The translations under genes and the position numbers were made by a program. A stretch of DNA of 64,000 nucleotides, taken from NCBI RefSeq assembly GCF_014636095.1, contig NZ_BMDV01000005.1, positions 1-64,000 of the forward strand, in the 5' to 3' direction. The DNA comes from Acinetobacter modestus (GTDB lineage: Bacteria > Pseudomonadota > Gammaproteobacteria > Pseudomonadales > Moraxellaceae). Every line of letters begins with the position of its first letter. Positions within the stretch are counted from its first letter, which is position 1. Of this stretch, positions 11,201 to 20,709 are shown one piece after another. The notes beneath the pieces were generated by a model. That model made no database searches. It was given only the letters and a program-made list of their open reading frames with translations, and was not told the origin of the DNA.

Positions 11201-12444
11201 CAGGTGAAATTGGTATTGCGGATGATTTAGGTCGTGAGCGTGAGCGCTATAAACTTCCTTACGGTGCAAGCATCTTGTTGAAAGATGGCGAAGCTGTAGA
11301 AGCGGGCGGTATCGTAGCGACTTGGGATCCACATACACATCCATTGGTAACAGAAGTTGCTGGTAAAGCACGTTTCAGCCAGATCGCTGATGGCGTAACT
11401 GCAACATCTAAAACTGATGATGCAACTGGTATGACCACTGTTGAAATCTTGCCTGTAACAGCTCGTCCTGCTTCTGGTAAAGATTTACGTCCTGCAATTG
11501 TGTTGGATACAACAGATGGTGGCGAACAATTCTACTTCTTACCACAAAATACGATCGTAACCGTTCGTGATGGCGCAACGATTGGTGTGGGTGATGTACT
11601 TGGTCGTGTACCACAAGAAACTTCACGTACCCGTGATATTACCGGTGGTCTTCCACGCGTAGCTGACTTATTTGAAGCACGTAAACCGAAAGAACACGCG
11701 ATTCTTGCAGAAGTATCAGGTGTTGTAAGCTTTGGTAAAGAGACTAAAGGTAAGAACCGTTTAGTGATTAGCCCTGATGATGGTTCTGAGATCTACGAAG
11801 AATTGATTCCAAAATGGCGTACCATTAACGTGTTCGAAGGTGAGCATGTGAACCGTGGTGAAACCATTTCTGATGGTCCACAAAACCCACATGACATCTT
11901 GCGTTTGAAAGGTGAAGTTGCATTAACCAACTACATCGTGAACGAAGTTCAAGACGTTTACCGTCTCCAAGGTGTAAAAATCAACGATAAGCACATTGAA
12001 GTTGTTGTACGTCAAATGTTGCGTAAAGTTGATATCACTGATGGCGGTGATACAAGCTTCATCAAAGGCGAGCAAGTGGATTACATCCGCGTTGTTCAAG
12101 AGAACCAAGCTGTCTTGGCTCAGAACAAGTTCCCAGCGAAGTTTGAACGTCAATTGATGGGTATCACCAAAGCGTCGCTTTCTACTGACTCATTCATTTC
12201 TGCTGCATCGTTCCAGGAAACAACACGCGTGTTAACTGAAGCTGCTGTAACAGGTAAAGAAGATGATTTACGTGGTTTGAAAGAAAACGTTGTTGTGGGT
12301 CGCTTGATCCCAGCGGGTACAGGTCTTGCATATCACTTAGAGCGTCGTCGTCAAGAGGCAGAAGCTGCTGAATTTGAACTTCATAACGATTTCAGTGAAG
12401 TTGACCAAGCATTTAGTCAAGCATTGAACTCAGACCAGTTCTAA
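8251..12444 (+). CDS. rpoC: DNA-directed RNA polymerase subunit beta'
   Basis: This is the beta' subunit, 1397 aa. The N-terminal zinc ribbon shows [20 protein letters not shown], the catalytic metal site NADFDGD lies at residues 463-469, and the second zinc site shows [13 protein letters not shown]. The start is TTG at 8251, preceded by GGAG at 8240-8243. It gives [10 protein letters not shown], which aligns with the start of E. coli RpoC. The next in-frame ATG (codon 8) would cut into this conserved N-terminus. Confidence 0.98.
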   Translation: MKDLLDIMRKKTDSEGHAPVEFDRIRIGLASPEMIKSWSHGEVKKPETINYRTFKPERDGLFCAKIFGPVKDYECLCGKYKRMKYKGVICEKCGVEVTTAKVRRERMGHIDLASPVAHIWFLKSLPSRIGLLLDMTLRDIERVLYFESYVVTDPGMTPFEKYQLLTDEEYYNALEEHGDEFTAKMGAEAVQDLLKDIDLEAEIARLREEIPQTTSETKLKKASKRLKLMEAFKDSNNKPEWMVMNVLPVLPPDLRPLVPLEGGRFATSDLNDLYRRVINRNNRLKRLLDLAAPDIIVRNEKRMLQESVDALLDNGRRGRAITGSNKRPLKSLADMIKGKQGRFRQNLLGKRVDYSGRSVITVGPTLRLHQCGLPKKMALELFKPFIFAKLQASGQATTIKAAKKMVERETPEVWDVLASVIRQHPVMLNRAPTLHRLGLQAFEPILIEGKAIRLHPLVCAAFNADFDGDQMAVHVPLTLEAQLEARALMMSTNNILSPANGEPIIVPSQDVVLGLYYITRDAVNAKGEGMVFADTHEVNRALATGKVAIHARVKVRVHQTVIDENGNREKQTIIVDTTPGRCLLWEVVPQGLSFESINLEMTKKNISKLINSCYRKLGLKDTVIFADQLMYLGFRQATRSGVSVGMEDMLIPPTKHTIIDKAETEVREIEQQFEQGFVTAGERYNKVVDIWARTNDQVAKAMMDNLSYTLVKNKQGEDEKQKSFNSIYMMSDSGARGSAAQIRQLAGMRGLMAKPDGSIIETPIKANFREGLTVLQYFISTHGARKGLADTALKTANSGYLTRRLVDVAQDLVITESDCGTAGGLVMTPFIQGGDVIEPLRDRVLGRVTAEDVRRASDDEVVLPRGTLIDEKIAAQLEEAGVDEVKVRSVIACESTFGVCARCYGRDLARGHLVNPGESVGVMAAQSIGEPGTQLTMRTFHVGGAASRTSAANSVQVRNKGTVRFHNVKTVQHAKGHLVSVSRSGEIGIADDLGRERERYKLPYGASILLKDGEAVEAGGIVATWDPHTHPLVTEVAGKARFSQIADGVTATSKTDDATGMTTVEILPVTARPASGKDLRPAIVLDTTDGGEQFYFLPQNTIVTVRDGATIGVGDVLGRVPQETSRTRDITGGLPRVADLFEARKPKEHAILAEVSGVVSFGKETKGKNRLVISPDDGSEIYEELIPKWRTINVFEGEHVNRGETISDGPQNPHDILRLKGEVALTNYIVNEVQDVYRLQGVKINDKHIEVVVRQMLRKVDITDGGDTSFIKGEQVDYIRVVQENQAVLAQNKFPAKFERQLMGITKASLSTDSFISAASFQETTRVLTEAAVTGKEDDLRGLKENVVVGRLIPAGTGLAYHLERRRQEAEAAEFELHNDFSEVDQAFSQALNSDQF

Positions 12445-12457
12445 GTCTTAACAAATT

Positions 12458-12486
12458 AAAAAAGGCACCTTTGGGTGCCTTTTTTA
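12458..12486 (+). terminator. rpoC intrinsic terminator
   Basis: AAAAAAGGCACC pairs with GGTGCCTTTTTT across a TTTG loop, starting 14 bp after the rpoC stop. The A and T tracts flank a strong GC core, so it can work in both directions. It ends the rpoBC transcript and faces the oppositely oriented esterase gene. Confidence 0.9.
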
Positions 12487-12547
12487 TGTTTGAAAATAGC
12501 AAAATGATTGTATTTAGAAAACTAAACTAAGTTTTCATAGATATAGA

Positions 12548-13402
12548 TTAGTGTGATTGTATAAATTGATTCACTTGTTGAGTATATGCATTATCTTCTC
12601 CCAAAGATCTATTTATTTCACGATGTGAAAGTGGGAGTGATAATAATTGTGCGGATGTCCCAAGTTTTTGTGCTTGCTGAATAAATTGTTGAGCTTGTAT
12701 ACAGGGTTGATCAGGGCGAGTGGTTGAGCAGACAGCTAGAAATGAAGGTAAACTTTGATGAAGTTGTAAAATTGGAGATAGGGCTTTCCAGTTTTCAGGT
12801 TGTTGACCAAAGGCTCGATCATAAAATCGAGCATGCCGATTTTGCATTATTTTTTCGATATCGTAAGCAGCGCTATCTAAGGCAATGGTTGCTCGCCAAG
12901 GTTGTGGTTGTGGAGTTAACCACGAGGGTCGTACTGTAACTAAGCTGACTAAATGTGCACCAGCAGAATGCCCTAACAAAATAAGCCGTTTTGAGTTTGC
13001 CTGCCAATCATTTGCATGTTTTTGAATATAAAGTAAAGCGTTTGATATATCTTGAGTCTGTTGCTGTACGGTTGCATTTGGAACTAATCTGTAATTAACG
13101 GAGATCAAAAGCCACCCTCGTTTACCCCAATAATCGACTTTATTTTTTACTACAGCAGCATTATTTTTATCACCTATACTCCAAGCACCACCATGTACCA
13201 TAACGATGATTGGAGCTAGATTATTATCGGTGTGTGGTTTAGATGATGGGAAATAGATATCCATTATTTGTTGGGAATCATTACCATAAGCAATATTTTT
13301 AAGTGATTCTACTTTCGCTAATGTTTGGAACTTGAAAAAATTTGCCTGAGTTGCTGAATTCAAACTCATCAAGATCAACATGGATAGCATAAATCTTGTC
13401 AT
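12548..13402 (-). CDS. Secreted alpha/beta hydrolase (carboxylesterase-like)
   Basis: This is a 284-aa hydrolase with an N-terminal signal peptide (residues about 1-20, probable cleavage after ATQA). The oxyanion motif HGGAW is at 70-74 and the nucleophile elbow GHSAG at 144-148 (Ser146). A C-terminal His260 in SLPLSHRE would complete the triad. The layout resembles the hormone-sensitive-lipase and feruloyl-esterase-like families acting on small esters in the periplasm. The substrate is unknown. It stands alone, convergent with rpoC. Confidence 0.85.
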   Translation of the reverse strand: MTRFMLSMLILMSLNSATQANFFKFQTLAKVESLKNIAYGNDSQQIMDIYFPSSKPHTDNNLAPIIVMVHGGAWSIGDKNNAAVVKNKVDYWGKRGWLLISVNYRLVPNATVQQQTQDISNALLYIQKHANDWQANSKRLILLGHSAGAHLVSLVTVRPSWLTPQPQPWRATIALDSAAYDIEKIMQNRHARFYDRAFGQQPENWKALSPILQLHQSLPSFLAVCSTTRPDQPCIQAQQFIQQAQKLGTSAQLLSLPLSHREINRSLGEDNAYTQQVNQFIQSH

Positions 13403-13502
13403 TTTTTCGCCCCTGTTAAATTGTATTTTTACATTGAGCCAAACATTTTGTTTTCATGCTGGTTAGATTGGAACTTTGACTTCATTTTTAATAACATAAT
13501 TC

Positions 13503-13529
13503 GATCAACAGTGTAGTACTGTGTTGATC
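13503..13529. repeat. Inverted repeat GATCAACA/TGTTGATC
   Basis: Eight-bp arms flank 11 bp (GTGTAGTACTG). The shorter ACAGT-GTAGT-ACTGT pairing is an alternative inside it. It lies in the divergent region between the esterase gene and the glycine-zipper lipoprotein gene and could be an operator. There is no T-run, so it is unlikely to be a terminator. Confidence 0.4.
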
Positions 13530-13590
13530 AAATATTCTTCCATTTAGTTTATTTTATTACAAAAAGAAAAGAATGCACTTAGAGCAATTA

Positions 13591-13627
13591 CATAATCTGA
13601 TTATTTTCTAACAAAAATCAGATTATG
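13591..13627. repeat. 12-bp perfect inverted repeat upstream of the glycine-zipper lipoprotein
   Basis: CATAATCTGATT (13591-13602) and AATCAGATTATG (13616-13627) are exact complements separated by 13 bp. The repeat ends 30 bp before the ATG at 13658. It could be a dimeric operator or a 5' UTR stem. No T-run follows. Confidence 0.55.
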
Positions 13628-13657
13628 CTTAGACTATAAAATTGAGGAGTTTTGGAC

Positions 13658-14017
13658 ATGAAAAAAACAATTGGTTTAATTTCAACATTAGTATTATCTA
13701 CTTTGATGTTTACAGGCTGCCAAAACATGAGCGCATCTGATCAGCGTATTGGTGCAGCAGCATTGGGTGGTGCAGTTGGTGGTGGTGTAGGTAATCATGT
13801 AGGTGGCGGCTTAGGAGCGGGTGTAGGTGCAGCAGCAGGTGCTGGTGTAGGTGCAAATGCCAAGGGTGGTAGTAGTAATTCAACCACAAGTAGTGCAATT
13901 GGCGCAGGTATTGGCTCTGTGATTGGTAAGTCTATTTTTGGTGGTGATACTGGTGCAGCGATTGGTGGTGCAATCGGTGGTGGCGCAGGAGCTGCAATCC
14001 AAGAAAAGAAAAAGTAG
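13658..14017 (+). CDS. Glycine-zipper lipoprotein
   Basis: This is a 119-aa lipoprotein. The signal peptide ends in a lipobox (MFTGC, lipidated Cys21). Most of the rest is low-complexity Gly/Ala with GxxxG-type repeats in two blocks (about residues 30-65 and 79-112), separated by a Ser/Thr-rich linker and ending in a charged EKKK tail. The composition is typical of glycine-zipper outer-membrane lipoproteins (SlyB/OsmB-like). The start is ATG with GAGGAG 8 bp upstream; a TTG two codons earlier is less likely. The function is unknown, with envelope stress as a guess. Confidence 0.85.
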   Translation: MKKTIGLISTLVLSTLMFTGCQNMSASDQRIGAAALGGAVGGGVGNHVGGGLGAGVGAAAGAGVGANAKGGSSNSTTSSAIGAGIGSVIGKSIFGGDTGAAIGGAIGGGAGAAIQEKKK

Positions 14018-14036
14018 TATGAACTAAAATTTTAGT

Positions 14037-14065
14037 AAATGCCTGCTATTGTTTGCAGGCATTTT
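14037..14065. terminator. Bidirectional terminator between convergent genes
   Basis: AAATGCCTGC pairs with GCAGGCATTT across an 8-nt loop, with a T-run on the plus side and an A-run on the other. It lies 19 bp after the lipoprotein stop and 11 bp from the stop of the converging hotdog gene, so it can serve both. Confidence 0.8.
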
Positions 14066-14075
14066 ATATTTATGT

Positions 14076-14567
14076 TTATCTTGAAGAACTTGCTTTGGGC
14101 TTCTTCCGACGTATATATAAAATTTTTTCAACCTCTGCAATTCGTGTTCCTGCATCATCTAAAATATTTAGCGTGTAATGACGTAAAATAGGTTCATAAT
14201 TTTCTGCCAATCGTTTGATTTCATCAATTTCATTTTTACTCAGTTTAATGTCGGCAACGACCTCACTACGACCAGGTGACAGGAAATTAATAGAAGCACT
14301 TTTGTCCCAAACAATATATTTATGCCCTAAATGATGCATGAGAATCAGCATATAAAAGGGATCAACCATTGAATATAAACTGCCCCCAAAATGTGTCCCG
14401 ACAATATTACGATTTTTTCTAGTCAGCGGCATTTTGACACGAATGAAGTAACGATCAAGATCAAATGTTTCGATTGCAATGCCTGCCCCACGATAAGGGG
14501 AATAGTGATTCAGCATAAATTTAGAAATCGCTGGAATGGTTCGAATTTTTTTGAAAAAGTCTTTCAT
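14076..14567 (-). CDS. DUF4442 hotdog-fold protein (thioesterase-like)
   Basis: This is a 163-aa protein of the PaaI/YiiD-like hotdog family. The characteristic segment NIVGTHFGGSLYSMVDPFYM lies near residues 53-72 and forms the central helix and active-site entry of such folds. Proteins of this kind usually act on acyl-CoA thioesters, but no activity is established for DUF4442. The ATG at 14567 was chosen over an in-frame TTG at 14588 because it starts with the family-like MKDFFKK; neither has a strong ribosome site. It is divergent from the next hydrolase gene. Confidence 0.8.
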   Translation of the reverse strand: MKDFFKKIRTIPAISKFMLNHYSPYRGAGIAIETFDLDRYFIRVKMPLTRKNRNIVGTHFGGSLYSMVDPFYMLILMHHLGHKYIVWDKSASINFLSPGRSEVVADIKLSKNEIDEIKRLAENYEPILRHYTLNILDDAGTRIAEVEKILYIRRKKPKASSSR

Positions 14568-14681
14568 GGTCAATTTTTTTTCTTGCAACTCTATTCATAC
14601 TCCATAAGTATCATTTTTAGTGCATCGCTGGCAATGGTTGTTTTATAACCAAGCCGATAGAAAACAAAATGGGAAAGAATT

Positions 14682-15557
14682 ATGCAAGCACAAGTAAAAA
14701 CAGTAACCACTTCTGACCAACAAAGCCTCTGTGTCAAAACATGGGGTGATGAAAAGAAAACACCATTGGTGTTAGTACATGGTTATCCCGATAATCAAGA
14801 AGTATGGGAACCGATTATCGAGCAATTGGTTGATGACTATTATGTCGTTACTTACGATGTACGTGGTGCAGGTTTGTCATCAATTCCAAAGCGTATTAAA
14901 GACTATCGATTACCGCGTTTATCTTTGGATCTACAAGAAGTCGTTGATCAAGTGTTACCAAACCGCAATTTCCATATGGCAGCGCATGACTGGGGTTCTT
15001 TACAGTCTTGGGAATCAGCAACTGAACCTAAGTTAAAAGGCCGTTTACTATCTTATACAACAATCTCAGGCCCTTGCTTGGATCATGCTTCTTTATATTT
15101 GCGTGAAAAGTTTAAATCTGCACCAAGTAATGTACTGAAAATGCTGACTAAATCTTGGTATATTGGTGCTTTTCATTTGCCATTAGTTGCTCCAACCGTA
15201 TGGACTTTCTTTAGTCCAGAAAAGTGGGGTAAGATTTTAAGTGGCTTAGAGAAAAAACAAAACTTGCCATTAAATGCAAATATTGTGTCAGATGGTAAAT
15301 ACGGTATTAATCTGTATCGTGCTAACTTTATTCCTTCACTGACTCAACCACGCCAACGCTATGCTCAATGTCCTGTACAGGCGATTGTATTAAAACGCGA
15401 TGCATTTGTTAGCCCTGAGTACATTACGGAATCAATGCCAAAATGGGTTGAAAACTTTGAATATGTTGAACTTGATGCCAATCACTGGGCAGTTCTAAGT
15501 CAGCCAACCAAAATTGCTGAACTAATCCGTCATTTTGTAAAACGCCAGACTGTTTAA
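14682..15557 (+). CDS. Alpha/beta hydrolase (epoxide hydrolase/dehalogenase-like)
   Basis: This is a 291-aa cytoplasmic hydrolase with no signal peptide. The HGYPDN oxyanion motif is at 33-38, the nucleophile elbow AHDWGS at 101-106, and a C-terminal DANHW supplies His268. Aspartate (Asp103) in the nucleophile position points to the epoxide hydrolase or haloalkane dehalogenase class rather than a serine esterase. The substrate is not deducible. The start is ATG with GGGAAAG upstream. It is divergent from the hotdog gene, sharing a 114-bp promoter region. Confidence 0.85.
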   Translation: MQAQVKTVTTSDQQSLCVKTWGDEKKTPLVLVHGYPDNQEVWEPIIEQLVDDYYVVTYDVRGAGLSSIPKRIKDYRLPRLSLDLQEVVDQVLPNRNFHMAAHDWGSLQSWESATEPKLKGRLLSYTTISGPCLDHASLYLREKFKSAPSNVLKMLTKSWYIGAFHLPLVAPTVWTFFSPEKWGKILSGLEKKQNLPLNANIVSDGKYGINLYRANFIPSLTQPRQRYAQCPVQAIVLKRDAFVSPEYITESMPKWVENFEYVELDANHWAVLSQPTKIAELIRHFVKRQTV

Positions 15558-15680
15558 GAGTTTAGCGGATTAATCAAAATAAAAATCACTTAAAACAGAT
15601 TGCAATTTGGCGACATTTTCAGCTTCTATACAATGAATCTGCTAGAATGTCGCCTTTCTTTTTGCTCCTAAATTTTGTCC

Positions 15681-17102
15681 ATGAATGCTGTCGTAATTGC
15701 GATTGCCGTGATGTTTATTTTGTCACTGGCACGCGTTTCTGTTGTTCTCACTTTGGTCATATCAGCCATTATTGGTGGTTTGGTTGCTGGACTGAGCCTT
15801 TCTCAAACTGTAGAAGCTTTTAATGCAGGACTGGGAGATGGTGCTGAAGTTGCTTTGGCTTATGCTGTTCTAGGTGCTTTTGCCTTAGCATTATCTAAAT
15901 CTGGTTTACCAGATTTACTTGCACATAAACTGATTGGTTTATTAGGAATGGAAGCCAGTAAAAATCAAGAAAAAAAAGTGAAATATCTTTTATTAACGAT
16001 TTTACTCATCGCTGCAATTTTCTCTCAAAATCTAATCCCAGTTCATATTGCTTTTATTCCTGTATTGGTTCCGCCATTGTTAAAAGTGATGAATCACCTC
16101 AAGCTTGATCGACGTGCGGCAGCATGTGTACTGACGTTGGGTTTAGTTGGAACATATATATTCTTACCTGTGGGCTTTGGTGCCATTTTCCTTGAACAAA
16201 TTCTGATGGGGAATATTAATAAAATTGGGGCTGCATATGGCTTGCATGTAGAACGTAGCATGATGCCTATAGGCATGGCGATACCTGTTTTGGGTATGGT
16301 TTTAGGTACTTTAGTCGCTGTGTTTATTAGTTATCGTAAACCCCGTGAATATGTTGATCGATCAATTTCACCTGTTACAAGCATTGATTTGGATAAACCA
16401 CTACGAGCAACAACACAAGCTGAATATGATCTCAAGGTGGATGCTGAAGAGTTGAAGCATGAAGCTGAAAATGTACCTTATATTTCCAAAAAAACCATGC
16501 TCATGGCTTTACTTGCAATCGGTTTAACCTTAGTCGCACAGTTGTATTCAGGTTCGATGATTTTAGGTGGCCTTGTTGGTTTTGCTGTGTTATCCGCTTC
16601 TGGCATCTTTAAATGGCAAGAAGCCGATGATGTGTTTGTGCAAGGGATGCGAATGATGGCCTTAGTTGGTTTTATCATGATTTCTGCGGCAGGTTTTGCT
16701 TCAGTCATGACGCATACGGGCGACATTGCTCATCTAGTGAATGGCGTTGTACATATCATTGGTGATAATCATGCTTTAGCTGCGTTCTTGATGCTATTTA
16801 TTGGCTTGTTTGTCACGATCGGTATTGGTTCATCTTTCTCAAGTGTGCCTGTGCTGGCAGTGATTTATGTGCCACTCTGCGTACAATTTGGATTCTCACC
16901 TTTAGCAACAATTGCATTGATTGGTACTGCTGCTGCATTAGGTGATGCAGGTTCGCCTGCCTCAGATTCAACATTAGGACCTACAGCAGGACTAGGTGTA
17001 GATGGTCAACATGATCACATTTGGGATACTGTAGTGCCAACATTTATACATTTTAATATCCCGCTACTTATTTTTGGCTGGATCGCAGCAATGGTTTTAT
17101 AA
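15681..17102 (+). CDS. Na+/H+ antiporter-family transporter (NhaC/YuiF-like)
   Basis: This is a 473-aa inner-membrane transporter with about 12 hydrophobic segments. The N-terminus ([20 protein letters not shown]) and the C-terminal block rich in small residues ([20 protein letters not shown]) fit the Na_H_antiporter family containing B. subtilis YuiF, a histidine/proton permease. The substrate could therefore be Na+/H+ or an amino acid. ATG 15681 was chosen; a TTG two codons earlier is possible. No clear Shine-Dalgarno is seen. Confidence 0.8.
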   Translation: MNAVVIAIAVMFILSLARVSVVLTLVISAIIGGLVAGLSLSQTVEAFNAGLGDGAEVALAYAVLGAFALALSKSGLPDLLAHKLIGLLGMEASKNQEKKVKYLLLTILLIAAIFSQNLIPVHIAFIPVLVPPLLKVMNHLKLDRRAAACVLTLGLVGTYIFLPVGFGAIFLEQILMGNINKIGAAYGLHVERSMMPIGMAIPVLGMVLGTLVAVFISYRKPREYVDRSISPVTSIDLDKPLRATTQAEYDLKVDAEELKHEAENVPYISKKTMLMALLAIGLTLVAQLYSGSMILGGLVGFAVLSASGIFKWQEADDVFVQGMRMMALVGFIMISAAGFASVMTHTGDIAHLVNGVVHIIGDNHALAAFLMLFIGLFVTIGIGSSFSSVPVLAVIYVPLCVQFGFSPLATIALIGTAAALGDAGSPASDSTLGPTAGLGVDGQHDHIWDTVVPTFIHFNIPLLIFGWIAAMVL

Positions 17103-17103
17103 T

Positions 17104-17130
17104 AAAAAAGGCTCAATATGAGCCTTTTTT
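17104..17130 (+). terminator. Intrinsic terminator
   Basis: AAAAAAGGCTC pairs with GAGCCTTTTTT around a short AT loop, starting two bases after the transporter stop codon. The T-run is unbroken, and the structure is strong. Confidence 0.9.
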
Positions 17131-17497
17131 ATTAAGTATAAAAAATATCAAGAAGTGACATTTTTTGTCTGTTTTTTAATCTAATTTTATAATATATTCT
17201 AAATGGAAATTTATATGTAATTTAATTTTTAAATTAATCTTAATTTTATTTTTTTTAAAACTTCAGCTAAATTTTAAATAATAAATCTTGATAAAAATAC
17301 TAGGTTTTATAATGGTTTAAGTTGATTAAATTGGTCTGAATTATTTTTTATTACATATTGTAACAAATATATTTTTTTATTATTCAATATATTACAAAAT
17401 CAATTAAAAAGGTTGGAATTAATATGTATTGCATAATATAAAAACACGTGTTTATTATGTTGAACAAGAACATAATTTTTTAAAAGAGGTTGTTTAA
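17131..17497. other. Very AT-rich intergenic region upstream of the OmpW-like gene
   Basis: The 367 bp hold no credible ORF, and long runs of A and T dominate. The region probably carries the promoter and upstream binding sites for the outer-membrane protein gene, perhaps of the H-NS-sensitive kind. I see no convincing paired -35/-10 boxes and no long inverted repeat. Confidence 0.5.
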
Positions 17498-18100
17498 ATG
17501 CTAAAAAATGTATTAGTCGTTGCATTATTGGGGTTATCATCAACTGCGTTTGCAGGTGGTTTTCAGGTTAAGGTCGGTGGTAGTGTTATTGCGCCAACAG
17601 ATGAAACAAAAATTGCGGGTGTAGGTACTTTAAAAGGTGACAATGAGTTTGCTTTTACACCTTCAGTAGAATATTTCTTTGGTGATACGCCATTTTCAGC
17701 AGAGCTATTACTTGCAACACCTATTGCACATGATGTTTTGCTAGATGGTGAGAAAGTAGCGAGAATTAAGCATTTACCACCAACAATAACATTCAAATAT
17801 AATTTGAAGAATTCAACAGGTTTTACACCTTATATCGGTGTTGGTGGCTCAGCATTTCTTGCTTGGGATGAACAAACAACAGGTGGATTGACTGGGAAAG
17901 ATTTATCAGTCAAAGAAGACTTTGGTTTTGCAGGTCAAGTTGGTTTTAATTTTAAACCTGCTGATGCAAAGAACTGGGGTGTTTTCTTTGACGCGCGTTA
18001 CGCACAATTAAGCCCAGAAGTTAAAATTAATGGAACTAAGCTGACTGATTTAGATATTAATCCTATGGTCTATACCTTGGGTTATAGCTATAAGTTCTAA
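17498..18100 (+). CDS. OmpW family outer membrane protein
   Basis: This is a 200-aa outer-membrane beta-barrel. It has an N-terminal signal peptide (cleavage after STAFA, about residue 19), alternating-residue beta strands, the OmpW-like segment ELLLATPIAHDV followed by KHLPPTITFKYNL, and a C-terminal aromatic residue (SYKF) for BAM recognition. OmpW forms a narrow eight-stranded channel for small hydrophobic or cationic compounds. The start is ATG with AAAGAGG upstream. It is monocistronic, with a terminator 16 bp downstream. Confidence 0.85.
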   Translation: MLKNVLVVALLGLSSTAFAGGFQVKVGGSVIAPTDETKIAGVGTLKGDNEFAFTPSVEYFFGDTPFSAELLLATPIAHDVLLDGEKVARIKHLPPTITFKYNLKNSTGFTPYIGVGGSAFLAWDEQTTGGLTGKDLSVKEDFGFAGQVGFNFKPADAKNWGVFFDARYAQLSPEVKINGTKLTDLDINPMVYTLGYSYKF

Positions 18101-18115
18101 GACGATTTAGATTTA

Positions 18116-18144
18116 AAGAAACCTCACAAATCGTGAGGTTTCTT
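18116..18144 (+). terminator. Intrinsic terminator of the OmpW-like gene
   Basis: AAGAAACCTCAC pairs with GTGAGGTTTCTT around AAATC, followed by ATTTTG. The stem is strong and begins 15 bp after the stop codon. Confidence 0.85.
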
Positions 18145-18233
18145 ATTTTGCAATCGTAATATAAAACAGATACAAGCCTGAAACAGAGCGTGCGGTAAGC
18201 TAAGAACTAGTTTTTAATAAGTTGTGATCGGTG

Positions 18234-18584
18234 ATGAAAAAATTATTAAGCTCAGCATTATTTCTTATGTCATTACTCATTTTATCTCAAACCCATGCTG
18301 CCAGTTTCTCATGCAAAGCTGCAAAATTAAAATCGGAACAACAGATTTGTAACGATCTTGGTTTAAATGATGCAGATGTAAAACTGGCAACAACTTACCA
18401 GATTATTTTGCACGCACTACCTATGGGAGGACGTGATGCAGAAAAAGATAAGCAATTCCAATGGTTGAAACAGCGTAATTCATGTTCGGCAAATACTTCT
18501 TGTCTTCGTCGTGCATATGCACAAAGACAACAGCAATTGGATCAACTTCTACAAACACGTATATTGAGCCAAGGACCATTCTAA
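18234..18584 (+). CDS. LprI-like (DUF1311) secreted protein
   Basis: This is a 116-aa secreted protein. A signal peptide (cleavage near THA, residue about 23) precedes a small Cys-containing helical domain: CKAAKLKSEQQIC, then QWLKQRNSC, then CLRRAYAQR. This spacing of four cysteines with WL..R..C and CL...Y..R is characteristic of the DUF1311/LprI family, whose Mycobacterium member inhibits lysozyme. ATG 18234 is used; GTG one codon earlier is possible. It sits alone before htpG. Confidence 0.8.
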   Translation: MKKLLSSALFLMSLLILSQTHAASFSCKAAKLKSEQQICNDLGLNDADVKLATTYQIILHALPMGGRDAEKDKQFQWLKQRNSCSANTSCLRRAYAQRQQQLDQLLQTRILSQGPF

Positions 18585-18629
18585 TTGTTCTTTTGTGCAT
18601 TTTTTAACTGAAAAAATAAAACACAAGGA

Positions 18630-18657
18630 TTGAAATATTCAAGATATGCACCATTCA
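18630..18657 (+). promoter_or_regulatory. Sigma-32-like heat-shock promoter of htpG
   Basis: TTGAAA (18630-18635), 13 bp, then CACCATTCA (18649-18657). This matches the E. coli RpoH consensus (CTTGAAA and CCCCATNTA) closely, with 7 of 9 positions in the -10 part. It lies 43 bp upstream of the htpG start. htpG is a classic RpoH target, so element and gene agree. Confidence 0.65.
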
Positions 18658-18700
18658 TAAATCATTCCAAATATATAAGCCTCAAGATAAGGAGTGATTT

Positions 18701-20620
18701 ATGAGTGAACAAGTCGCACAAAATTATAGTTTCCAAGCTGAAGTTGCTCAGTTATTACATTTGGTGACACATTCTCTGTATTCCAACCCAGAAATTTTCT
18801 TACGTGAACTGATTTCAAATGCTTCGGATGCTTGCGATAAGTTACGCTTTGAAGGGATTAATCACCCTGAATATTATGAAAATGATGCAAACTTACATGT
18901 TCGTGTGAGCTTGAATAAAGAGAATAAAACTTTAACTATTTCCGATAATGGTATTGGTCTGAGTCAACAAGAGGCGATAGAGAATCTTGGTACGATTGCA
19001 AAATCGGGCACTAAAGATTTTATGTCAAAGTTAAGTGGTGATCAGAAAGCCGACGCACAGTTAATTGGTCAATTTGGTGTTGGTTTTTATTCTGGATTTA
19101 TTGTAGCCGATAAAATTACGGTTGAATCACGCCGCGCTGGCTTAGAGACTGCTGAAGGTGTGCGTTGGATCAGTGGCGGTACAGGTGAGTTCGAAGTTCA
19201 AACAATTGAGAAAGCAACCCGTGGTACCGATATCATCTTGCATTTACGTGATGATGCACTCGACTATTTAGAGTCGTGGAAAGTTAAACAAATCATCAAT
19301 AAGTATTCAGATCACATCAGCTTGCCAATCGAAATGCAAAAAGAAATATGGCAAGAAGAGGAAGTCGCTGAAGGTGAAGAGCCTAAAGGCGGTCAGATGG
19401 TTAAAACGGATGAATGGGAGGCGATTAACTCTGCTAGCGCATTATGGACACGCAGTAAGAGCGAAATCACTGATGAGCAATATATCGACTTTTATAAGAA
19501 TCTCAGCCATGATTTTGCAGAACCTCTAGCATGGGCACATAACCGTGTCGAAGGTAGTACTGAATATACACAGTTATTGTATATCCCAAGTCAAGCCAAA
19601 CAAGATCTGTTTACACGCGAAGCAAAAGCGGGCATTAAATTGTATGTGAAGCGTGTATTCATTTTGGATGAAGCAGACAACCTCATTCCAAACTATTTAC
19701 GTTTTGTACAAGGCGTGGTCGATAGCGCTGATTTACCATTAAATGTCAGTCGTGAATTACTTCAAGAAAGCCGTGATGTGAAAACCATTCGTGAAGGCAA
19801 TGCGCGTCGTGTCTTGACTTTATTGGATGGTTTAGCAAAGTCGGAAGATGAAAAAGACCAAGAGAAATTTAAAGCGTTCTATACTGAATTTGGTTCGGTA
19901 TTAAAAGAAGGTTTAGGCGAAGATACCGGTAACCGTGAACGTATCCTAAAATTATTGCGTTATGCGACGTCAACCCATGATGAAATCTCGACTTCATTTG
20001 CTGACTATAAAGCACGTATGAAAGAAGGGCAGAAAGCGATTTACTACGTGACTGCTGATAACCTTACAGCCGCGAAAAATTCGCCACAACTTGAAGTGTT
20101 CAAGAAAAAAGGCATTGAAGTATTGCTCATGGCAGATCGTGTTGATGAGTGGGCAATGAACTTTGTATTTGAATTCGATGGCACACCACTGCAAAACGTT
20201 TCTAAAGGCGCTGTTGATCTTGGTGACTTACAGGATGCTGAAGAGAAGAAAGCTTTAGAGCAAGCGGCTGAGCAGTTTAAACCTGTGGTGGATCGCTTAA
20301 CAACATCGTTAAAAGACAAAACCAAAGAAGTGCGTGTTACGACGCGTTTAGTTGATTCACCAGCATGTTTGGTAACGAGTGAGGGTGAACTTTCTCCGCA
20401 ATTGATTCGCATGTTGAAACAGGCAGGTCAAGCAGTTCCTGAGATTAAACCAACATTGGAAATTAATCCTGAACATCCATTGGTAAGAAAACTAGAAAAC
20501 TCAGCACAGTTTGATGATCTCGCGAATGTGATCTTTGATCAGGCGGTAATTGCTGAAGGTGGCTTACCTGAAGACCCAGCAGCTTATGTAAAACGTATCA
20601 ACAGCTTGTTATTACAATAA
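18701..20620 (+). CDS. htpG: Molecular chaperone HtpG (Hsp90)
   Basis: This is the bacterial Hsp90 homologue, a dimeric cytoplasmic ATP-dependent chaperone. The 639-aa protein starts with the GHKL ATPase domain: [16 protein letters not shown] near residue 36, DNGIGL near 85, and [11 protein letters not shown] near 123. The middle and C-terminal dimerisation domains follow. The start is ATG with AAGGAG 8 bp upstream. A sigma-32-type promoter precedes it and a strong terminator follows. Confidence 0.98.
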   Translation: MSEQVAQNYSFQAEVAQLLHLVTHSLYSNPEIFLRELISNASDACDKLRFEGINHPEYYENDANLHVRVSLNKENKTLTISDNGIGLSQQEAIENLGTIAKSGTKDFMSKLSGDQKADAQLIGQFGVGFYSGFIVADKITVESRRAGLETAEGVRWISGGTGEFEVQTIEKATRGTDIILHLRDDALDYLESWKVKQIINKYSDHISLPIEMQKEIWQEEEVAEGEEPKGGQMVKTDEWEAINSASALWTRSKSEITDEQYIDFYKNLSHDFAEPLAWAHNRVEGSTEYTQLLYIPSQAKQDLFTREAKAGIKLYVKRVFILDEADNLIPNYLRFVQGVVDSADLPLNVSRELLQESRDVKTIREGNARRVLTLLDGLAKSEDEKDQEKFKAFYTEFGSVLKEGLGEDTGNRERILKLLRYATSTHDEISTSFADYKARMKEGQKAIYYVTADNLTAAKNSPQLEVFKKKGIEVLLMADRVDEWAMNFVFEFDGTPLQNVSKGAVDLGDLQDAEEKKALEQAAEQFKPVVDRLTTSLKDKTKEVRVTTRLVDSPACLVTSEGELSPQLIRMLKQAGQAVPEIKPTLEINPEHPLVRKLENSAQFDDLANVIFDQAVIAEGGLPEDPAAYVKRINSLLLQ

Positions 20621-20631
20621 GCTACTTAATC

Positions 20632-20660
20632 AAACCTCTGCTTCGGCAGAGGTTTTTTTT
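20632..20660 (+). terminator. htpG intrinsic terminator
   Basis: AAACCTCTGC-TTCG-GCAGAGGTTT is followed by an unbroken T-run. It lies 11 bp after the htpG stop and separates it from the converging gene on the other strand. Confidence 0.92.
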
Positions 20661-20709
20661 ATATCTATGGATAACATTTAAGTTATCCACAGTTATGTTG
20701 GTCTTTTGA

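Noticed and set aside
20641-20650. Complex regulatory fold around the htpG terminator
   Set aside because: The stem with TTCG loop and T-run is a plain intrinsic terminator.
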